Shown here piece after piece: positions 56,956 through 64,000 of a DNA stretch of 64,000 nucleotides. Numbering within the stretch: position 1 is the stretch's first letter; the number at the start of each line of letters is the position of its first letter. The notes beneath the pieces are model-generated. The model did no database searches. It had not been told where the DNA came from and was given only the letters and a program-made list of their open reading frames with translations. The DNA is from Thamnidium elegans (Eukaryota; Mucoromycota; Mucoromycetes; Mucorales; Mucoraceae), in NCBI GenBank assembly GCA_025201345.1, contig JAIXMG010000014.1:744001-808000 (forward strand). Reading direction: 5' to 3'. The position numbers and the translations under genes were made by a program.

Positions 56956-59078
56956 GTAGTCTTGTTGTCAGATCGGAAAACCAGCCAAATCGAGCCAATC
57001 AAAATCAGGCAAGCCCGGTCCGGTCTTTAACGTCCGAGCCGATAAAGTTCGGGTCGGACCACATAACTATGGACACCCCAAGAAATAAAAGAAGATTCAA
57101 ACCCACCATTCCAAAAAGAAGAGTTAAGAAGTCACGTGTAAACTTATTAGAAAATATAAATAACCGATCTTAGGCTGCGCCATCAAACCGCAGTATACTT
57201 AGTATACATGTACTACATTGTATAGATAGCCGCAGCAATTATAAAAAATATAAATATCCCCCTTAGAATTATTATTAAATAAAAATTATCTTTTATCTGC
57301 TATTTAAACTTACTTGTATACTTCCTTAAAAAAAGAAGTATAACTATTTAAACATATAACTGTATTAGGCGGAATAGTCGTAATAAGCGAATCCCTGGGT
57401 CCTAATACTGACATTGTGATACGGAGTGTGACATTATATTACCATTATTATATTAGGAAGAAACGTGACAAGCACGTGCATATCACGTTTAATGATTCTG
57501 ATTGGCTAGAAATATATTTTATGATTATATCTTTCATTTTAACTTTAACTTTGAATAAATAAGCTTTTACTTATAATACTATTTTTGTAACTTGGTTTTG
57601 ATACAACATTTTTGGAAGGAAACATATTAGGATTTGAAAAGATAATCGTTAACACCAGGAATAATACTACCACAGCCAACACTACCTAAATATAACTATA
57701 ATACTATTTATCGATTCTTTCTTCAAGTCTCGGGCATAGATAAATCAGGAACAATCAGCTATCAATTTCACAAACAACTACCGTAATTTATCACTTGTTT
57801 GTCATGGGTGCAGCCAATGATCATCAGCCATTATAAGAAGATACCTGAAAAGCGTGATTCTCACGTGATACACTCCTTGTGATTGGCTGAAATCTCCAAG
57901 CTGGTGTAAATGATGTTTAGTCTTGTTCTATTAATGTTTCTCTCTACCTGTTGATAGTAGTATTAAATGGTTATGTCTATTTGTTCGAAGAAGTGGTATT
58001 TGAGAGTACTTATTGTATAAAGTGATATCGTTTCCTCTGGTTCGTATTCTTGTGCTTTGTGACCAGTAATTCTGTACTGCCTGGTTACAATAGACGGATA
58101 TCCTTTTATATTATAAATTAAAACATTATTTAAAATACATCATAAATAAAATGTTGATCTTTATCCAAAACTAAAAGGTTTGCTCTTGTGATAAAATAAT
58201 TTATTTTATATATATAATTCTGATTTATTTATATCTATAGAATATAAAGACGATATGTTAATTTTAAAAATGTAGTATATCCGATAATATAAAAAGATAT
58301 ATTTATTGAAAATAATTGATTAAGGGATCATAGATATCCTTCTAACCTTACTGGTTTAGTTAAAGAAGTTCTTATATAACTCAGTCAATTATTATAGGTA
58401 TCACTATAATCAAGACTGACATGTTGATATGGTTGTTTGGAGCCTTATGTTTACCTTGTATGTAGAGGACGAGAATAAACAAATATAAAATAAATAACAG
58501 AAGGAGACTGTAAGACTAAAGTTATAAATAATATAGACAACAGAGAGGGAGTTTGCACTAGTAAGCTTTCGAAATCTGCGAAAGTAGTATCAAAATAAAG
58601 TAAAGGAACAAAAAATCGATTAACGATTAAAAGTTATATTAAAGAGAGTAAAGATAATGTCTATTTCATAATTATGTGTTTTCTTAAATAGTTTTCAATT
58701 TCTAAAATAATATCTATATTATCTATTAAGGTTATTCATAATTATTTAAAGTAAGACAGGAAAAATTTACAACGAATCAGTAAATAAAGTAACAAAAGTA
58801 GCGACAGGAACCAAAGTAAACACGAAATGATCAATAATTTAGTAAATACAAGGACCGAGAGAGAACGACAACAAAAAAAAAGAAGTAACAAAAAGAAGTA
58901 ACAAAGAAGTAACAAAAGAAGCGACAAGAACCAAAGTAAACACGATTTGATCTATAATCGAGAATATACAAACACCGAGGACATCAAAAAGAAACACAGA
59001 CAGGACCAGAAGTTCGGAACTCAAACAAGAGAATATAAACCACGGCAAAACTATTATAACCATTCACTAAATACACCA
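56956..59078. other. AT-rich stretch without gene
   Basis: No gene recognised. A GC-richer imperfect inverted repeat (GGTCCG...CGGACC) lies at 57029-57059. CACGTG-type motifs occur near 57475 and 57865. Two imperfect direct copies with a 120-bp period are visible at about 58787-58860 and 58907-58980 (shared GCGACARGAACCAAAGTAAA). The ORFs there are low-complexity. Confidence 0.4.
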
Positions 59079-59164
59079 CATAGCACTCAAAGATTCAAAA
59101 CACGTGAATGTCACGTGTGAAAGTGTTACTAAAGCAATTACGTCACCAAAATCTCCTCGTCACA
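59079..59164 (+). repeat. Left arm of an 86-bp perfect inverted repeat
   Basis: CATAGCACTCAAAG... to ...CTCCTCGTCACA. It is identical by eye to the reverse complement of 59432-59517, with a spacer of 267 bp. Confidence 0.9.
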
Positions 59165-59285
59165 TTCTTGTCAGTTCCTTAGGGGTGTAATGAAATACCA
59201 CTAAGCAAACAGTTGTTAATTTTAAGGAGAAGAAAGATTGATTTTATTATTTAGGGAATAAAATAATATTTAAAACTCTACAATT

Positions 59286-59514
59286 TCACGGGGCCTCACA
59301 TGATTTCTTACGCCTCTTGTTCCTGTGACCAATAGGTTTGAACACCCGCTTCTTGTTGGCATTCCACTTACTTATGAACTCCGGCACTTCTTCTTCTTCC
59401 AAGCTTACGCTATTTTTCGTACTGACATTCTTGTGACGAGGAGATTTTGGTGACGTAATTGCTTTAGTAACACTTTCACACGTGACATTCACGTGTTTTG
59501 AATCTTTGAGTGCT
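59286..59514 (-). CDS. Short basic protein fragment (possible terminal exon)
   Basis: The frame follows an acceptor-like CATAG at its 5' end and reads LKDSKHVNVTCESVTKAI, then SLEEEEVPEFISKWN and a strongly basic end (HRNKRRKKS) before TGA. There is no ATG, so it would be a last exon. Upstream exons were not found. The basic tail resembles a nuclear localisation signal. Unrecognised; it could be a gene relic. Confidence 0.3.
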
Positions 59515-59517
59515 ATG
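59432..59517 (-). repeat. Right arm of the 86-bp perfect inverted repeat
   Basis: Partner of 59079-59164. This arm is the 5' part of the minus-strand frame 59286-59514. Confidence 0.9.
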
Positions 59518-59621
59518 AGAAACGTTTCTATTTATATTTAGTATAATATATAATTTTAATTACTTGTTATTAAATTTAATTCTTATATTCAATTGTTTTG
59601 TTACATTTAAATAATATAATA

Positions 59622-61210
59622 CAGTGGGTACATAAATTGACCCACAAAAACTTGTTTTTAGCGTATCTTTTGATTGAATAAAGCTAGATAGCTCAAATTT
59701 AAAAATATGTTACGTCTTCAAGTTCTAAACTAATTCCAGTAAGATGTTTGTGTTTAAATCGGAGATTCAATTAGAAATAGAAGATATGCGAAATCTTATT
59801 AAAAAGAGAAAACATAAAAAAATTAATAGGTTGTATATCCCCCTTTAGCATTGATAATAGCTTCAATTCTTTTGTGATAACCATTGTAGTACTTATCCAT
59901 ATCGTCCTTGGTAGATCTGTTCCATCCATAATCAAATCTTCGCCATAATTCATCACCATTTTTAGGCTTAAGCGAACAACCGTCTAGTCTTTTCTTTACA
60001 TGATGCCAGAGGTGCTCAATCGGATTAAGATCTGGACTACATGGTGGCCAGTCTTTGATATACTTCATGCCCTGGCTATCCATTCAACTTTTGCTGCTTT
60101 TTGAAGTGTGGCACTTAGCACCATCCTGTTGAAAAAGAACATCACTATGGGTTAGACCGCAGTATCCCAATGTATCAAAGTATGATGTCTGTAAAACATG
60201 TTGGTAAAGGTCTGAATTCATAGTTTTTTCAAGTAAACAACATGCATAACCAGGTCCAAATGCTGTCATACAACCCCATATCACTATAGATCCTCCACCA
60301 CTCTGTTTTTTACCTCTAAAGTTGAACGGCCTAAGTTTCTCACCTTTCAGAACTTACGTATATTCCGCTCCCTTTGATCCCCAGAGGTTTAACTTGGTTT
60401 CGTCTGAGAATACGACCTTCTTCCAATCTTCCACTGACCAATCACGATGTTCTTTCGCCCACTTATAACATTTCTTCATATGCGTAATATCAATGGCGGC
60501 TGTTGAATACTTAAATCTACACCTAAAGCCTAACTCTCTAATGACTTTTCGGGTGGCATTATAGCTAATTGAGTAACCAACACTACACAAGTATTTATGG
60601 ACATCACGAGCAGACTGTAAGGAACCGGATCGAAGTTTTAAACGTATCAATGTTTTAGTAAATGGCTTCACAATGCTGGGTCTTCCGGTATGTTGTCGAA
60701 TATAATTTGGAATAATGCCTGATCTCAATCTGTTTACATGAGACTTCGAAACTCCAGTACGTTTCACAATGTTTATAGTAGGTTCACCTTTCAAAATCAG
60801 AGACTTGACATCATCACGTTTACTTTGGCTGAGTTTATAAGGCATAGTTATTTTTAAAAGTGGTAAAATTTGGAGCGAAATAGTGAGTAGAAATATTCGA
60901 AAAGTTCGAAGGTATTTATAGCATAAAATAGAGGAAGGTTTAAATATTAATATACTATAAATATATTTTAGATACATCTACGTGCCGGCCGTAAATGATT
61001 TATTACTTAGATTATGCGGAAAATTAAAAAAATTCCGAATCACTTTATTTTCCTTACATCATGATTACGTCATAGAGAATAATTAAAAATTTATTCATAA
61101 TAAAATTTAGACTCTTCTGATTTCTTTGATACTTAGCTTGAATAGCTAGTACCATTATTTGATGAGATAATTAGAAAACAAGTTTTGTGGGTCAATTTAT
61201 GTACCCACTG
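59622..61210 (-). mobile_element. Tc1/mariner element, decayed
   Basis: Terminal inverted repeats CAGTGGGTACATAAATTGAC... at both ends (about 29 bp) with TA duplications at 59620-59621 and 61211-61212. It is 1,589 bp and carries one transposase gene on the minus strand with two in-frame stops. Confidence 0.9.
59823..60845 (-). pseudogene. Tc1/mariner transposase with two stop codons
   Basis: From ATG 60845 (MPYKLSQSKRDDVKSL): helix-turn-helix region with INIVKRTGVSKSHVNRLR and a GRPS AT-hook-like motif; catalytic Asp in VVFSDETKLNLWG, second Asp in LFQQDGAKCHTS, Glu in SPDLNPIEHLW. There are 35 residues between the second Asp and the Glu, counting one stop codon. An in-frame TAA (60354-60356) follows GSKGAEYT. 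A TGA (60084-60086) sits where a Trp is expected before MDSQG, a single G-to-A change. Otherwise the frame is continuous, so inactivation is fairly recent. Confidence 0.88.
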
Positions 61211-61473
61211 TATAATTAATATTCTAATACAAAGTCGTAAGTTTGAACTTACTACGTGCTTTTTATTTAATTTTGAAAGAAAAAAATTATCGCAAATTGG
61301 GGTTTCGTTCCGTTGCGAAATTGAAATAGAAAATGAAAAGAATGATACTGTGATATTGACGATTATTGAGAACGTTCAGGTATAATAGTTTATATGTAGT
61401 AATTAATCAAGGAAAACATTTTGATGCTTCATAAACTTTTATTTTTTATATAAATATTTTAGTTTCTATAAAT

Positions 61474-61689
61474 TTATAACTTTTCTAAATTTTCATAATA
61501 ATCCTTGATAATTTGATCATCATCAAATTCAGATTCCCATATCCAACAATTCTCACTTTCGTCATAATCTTTCCATTTTACAAAATATTTTGTTCTTTTT
61601 TTATATTTTCTATGATTTAATATTTTCTCAATTTCATAGCTATTATTTTGAGTAGCAGTAGTTATCGTTTCATCATCAATGCTCATACT
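61474..61689 (-). pseudogene. Chromodomain protein, C-terminal exon, disrupted by the CACTA-like element
   Basis: 72 codons ending in NLEKL. The chromodomain is visible as YEIEKILNHRKYKKRTKYFV followed by KWKDYDESENCWIWESEF. Its N-terminal part continues in frame on the other side of the CACTA-like copy 2 (62985-63103: KRKQNNLLNTLLNMNS), preceded by an acceptor TTATAG. Removing the element and one ACT duplication gives a continuous frame. It could be a transposon gene or a small chromodomain protein. Confidence 0.65.
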
Positions 61690-62984
61690 CACTATGGCCA
61701 GATATTTAGTAAATGATACTGTTATTAGTGGACATAGTTACTAAATACGGAATATATTCCGCTATTTTCAGTAGAAAATACTCTTCCCTTTTTTTTATTC
61801 TAAATTTAGATTTTTTCTTTACCAGGGAATTAAAATATTAAAAAGGTGCATACCAATGTTCTATAACAAATACGTATATTACAGCGTCATAGTCGTTTAG
61901 ATCTTAGTGCTTACATGTATAGAGGAATAAGTTAATTATCAAAGTACAAATAATATAGACAAATATATAAATTTATTTAAAGAAAAAAAAAGAAAAAAGA
62001 CACTGCCACGTTATCCAAAAAAAAAAAAAAAAAAAATTGATTTACTACATATATTTGTGCTTTCTTTTTTTCAGTATACTTAGGACTTACTATATAAATT
62101 TCAGAATCACGTATAAAAAAAGAGGTCGTTTAGCCAAGCAGAAGGTGACTTTTTTTTTCAACCACAGACGTAAGCGACCTTGCCTTTCCCCCCCCCCTTT
62201 TTTATATATACTTTTACTTCACTTTATACACAAAAGACTAATCTCAATGGTAACAATAAATTGAATCTCTTGAAATGGAACATAACTGTTTTTCTTCTTC
62301 TATAGTTCATTCGCCTCTATTGTATCCCTAAACGCTAAGTAAAGTATTTTTTTTTATTTTTTTCCACCGCTAATACAATTTTTTTTTGTTCGTTTGCTTT
62401 TAGATATTTAACCATTGAATACTATTATGGTTCACCTTAAGGTACACATCTTTTAGTTATTTTTATTTACCACCTATTAATATCTACAAACGTTTATATA
62501 TTTACAGAGAAGAAACCGTTTAACCATATGTCTTGGCTTTTTATTTACTTGTAAGTTTGATAATAACACTATTTATGTAAAACAGATTTTAACCATATAT
62601 ATTATGTAGAAGTAAGTTGTTATAAATGGCTACTAAATAAAAAACAATGGCTACTAAATAAAGAGCAATGGCTACTGAATAGACAGAGATTTTACTAAAT
62701 AAAAAACAATGGCTACTGAATAAAGAGCAATGGTTACTGAATAAACAGACTCATGACGTATTTTTTAGTGGAATTTCTACTAAATAGGGTATATAAGATA
62801 CCATTTCAATTTCAGTATCCAACTTACTGCGTTCAGTGGAAAATATACTGCATAATAAATCCAGTATACATGGATACTAAATTCAGTAACCATACTATCT
62901 CATAGTTTCCGAATTTACAGTGTGCATATTTAGAAACAATTCTACTGTTATTAGTATAAAAAACAACTTTATCTGGCCACAGTG
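61690..62984 (-). mobile_element. CACTA-like non-autonomous element, copy 2 (inverted)
   Basis: It has the same terminal repeat CACTRTGGCCAGATA as copy 1, a 3-bp duplication ACT (61687-61689, 62985-62987) and is 1,295 bp long. It aligns with 31157-32587 in opposite orientation. Differences are mainly fewer 22-bp subterminal units and indels in homopolymers. Confidence 0.82.
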
Positions 62985-63103
62985 ACTATTCATGTTTAAT
63001 AAGGTATTTAGTAAATTATTTTGTTTTCGCTTCATATTATCAATTCTAAATACTTCATAATCTTCCAAATTATCTAAATTATCATAAATTGAATTATCCT
63101 ATA
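62985..63103 (-). pseudogene. Chromodomain protein, upstream exon part
   Basis: The open minus-strand frame after TTATAG at 63104-63109 reads DNSIYDNLDNLEDYEVF, then MKRKQNNLLNTLLN and joins the chromodomain exon across the CACTA-like insertion. The first in-frame ATG is near 63027. Confidence 0.5.
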
Positions 63104-63111
63104 ATAAAAAA

Positions 63112-63516
63112 ATGGATAGACTAATATACGAAGATTTAATAAATATAAAATTAAAATATTGGAGTTTTTTGGATGAAGAATGGAAAATTAAAGAAGATAT
63201 TTATAAACATAGAACAAAATTACAGAATGTAAAATTAATCGAGGAAATAAAATTAGAGTTATTTGAAAAATTAGGTCCAACACCAATATTTTTCTTTCTG
63301 AATGTATTATTTAATAAATATGACTACAAAATGCCATATAGAAACTTAGAGAAAGGATTACTAATTATATATCATATTATATCTGGCAAGTCTATTAGAG
63401 ATATGAATGATTGGGTCATTATGTATAAAGGTCTCATATATTTTTTAAACCAATTTTTCTATCAAAGTTATAAAGTTATCAATCGATGTTTTCTTTATGC
63501 TATTAAATGTGTATAA
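63112..63516 (+). CDS. Unrecognised 134-residue protein, transposase-like character
   Basis: It starts at ATG 63112 (MDRLIYEDLINIKLKYW) and ends at TAA 63514-63516. The middle part (LGPTPIFFFLNVLFNK, MPYRNLEKGLLIIYHII, GKSIRDMNDWV) looks like the N-terminal region of a DDE-type transposase, but no catalytic residues lie in the window. It starts 8 bp from the chromodomain exon on the opposite strand and overlaps a minus-strand frame at its end. It may be truncated. Confidence 0.4.
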   Translation: MDRLIYEDLINIKLKYWSFLDEEWKIKEDIYKHRTKLQNVKLIEEIKLELFEKLGPTPIFFFLNVLFNKYDYKMPYRNLEKGLLIIYHIISGKSIRDMNDWVIMYKGLIYFLNQFFYQSYKVINRCFLYAIKCV

Positions 63517-64000
63517 AGGAAAAACAAAATTACTATTAGATACTTTTTTATTATTATATATTTTAGAACTAATTTCTAAATTTTTCATGAACCTTGATTT
63601 ATTTTTATCATAAATTTCATAAATATCATTAATATAATTGTCATCAATTTGGCTATTACTGTATTTTATATATATATCATTAAATAATTTTAATGTATTT
63701 CTATTATTTAGTTTTATTTTGTCAAATACACTATCTTGTTTATTCTTATGTATATTTAAATTTAGTTTACTTAGTTTATTTATAACTTTTAAATTTTCGT
63801 CGTCTTCATTTAATTTATTATACTTTTTTCTTTTTTATTTGTATAAGTTTTGGGATAATTTTCATTACATAATTCTTCTCCCATTTCAACATCACTTAAT
63901 GTATTTGACTCCTCATATAATTCATCTAATTCATCATCCAAAGTGTTGCTATTATCTAATTTATTTTTACATATATTACATATTTATTATACTCATCTTC
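63446..64000 (-). pseudogene. Asn/Asp/Lys-rich frame opposite to and right of the 63112 ORF
   Basis: Reading leftward from the window edge, a frame with LDDELDELYEESNTLSD continues after a one-base slip in an A-run (about 63832). It then runs ~130 codons through KLNLNIHKNKQDSVF and NDIYEIYDKNKSRF to TAA at 63446. It could be the upstream exon of the chromodomain gene (donor GTTTAA, phase fits), with 63112-63516 inside the intron, or simply AT-rich open sequence. Confidence 0.3.

Noticed and set aside
61185..61385. Plus-strand 66-codon frame
   Set aside because: Its start lies in the terminal repeat of the Tc1/mariner element and it has no protein-like composition.

Overview
ORGANISM. The window is eukaryotic and fungal. 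It is AT-rich, and its genes carry short GT-AG introns of about 40-80 bp and long A/T homopolymers. It encodes a protein O-mannosyltransferase with MIR repeats, an m3C tRNA methyltransferase and a Frizzled-like receptor of the fungal type. The gene structures, the NRPS-like reductases and the mix of DNA transposons and Ty3-type retroelements fit an early-diverging fungus, most likely Mucoromycota (Mucorales). That assignment is an inference, not a proof. LAYOUT. (1) 1-9.4 kb is ordinary host sequence. On the minus strand are the N-terminal half of a Frizzled-like receptor (cut by the left edge), a PMT mannosyltransferase and a METTL2/Trm140-type methyltransferase. On the plus strand are a homeodomain protein and a tiny spliced 70-codon gene. 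(2) 10.7-25.0 kb holds three tandem paralogues of an NRPS-like adenylation/carrier/reductase enzyme. Copies 1 and 2 are full length. Copy 3 has only the adenylation domain. Copies 1 and 2 share about 1,124 bp that look identical, introns included, over the carrier and reductase part, while their adenylation domains have clearly diverged. Between copies 2 and 3 lie a broken paralogue of the tiny gene, a solo LTR and a TIR-flanked element. (3) 25-44 kb is transposon graveyard: LTR and hAT remnants, a CACTA-like non-autonomous element, an apparently intact PD-(D/E)XK-like protein gene, two degenerate Mutator-like (MULE) transposase genes (one with an OTU protease domain) and an IS630/Tc1-type pseudogene split by another insertion. 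(4) 44.3-56.8 kb holds two Ty3-type retrotransposons. Element A is plus-strand with identical 267-bp LTRs and one intact 1,826-codon ORF ending in a chromodomain, so it is young. Element B is minus-strand, truncated where A abuts it, and has a canonical -1 frameshift site between gag and pol. Its 5' LTR ends about 70 bp from a tRNA-Gly gene. (5) 57-64 kb is AT-rich. It contains an 86-bp perfect inverted repeat, a decayed Tc1/mariner copy and a second, inverted CACTA-like copy that interrupts a chromodomain gene. HOW IT FITS TOGETHER. The host genes at the left are housekeeping or signalling genes. The tandem reductase array looks like the main specialised-metabolism locus, with gene conversion homogenising its carrier/reductase half. 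The rest is a nested record of transposition, including one candidate self-primed retroelement and one candidate frameshifting retroelement. All similarity statements were made by eye, without database searches.
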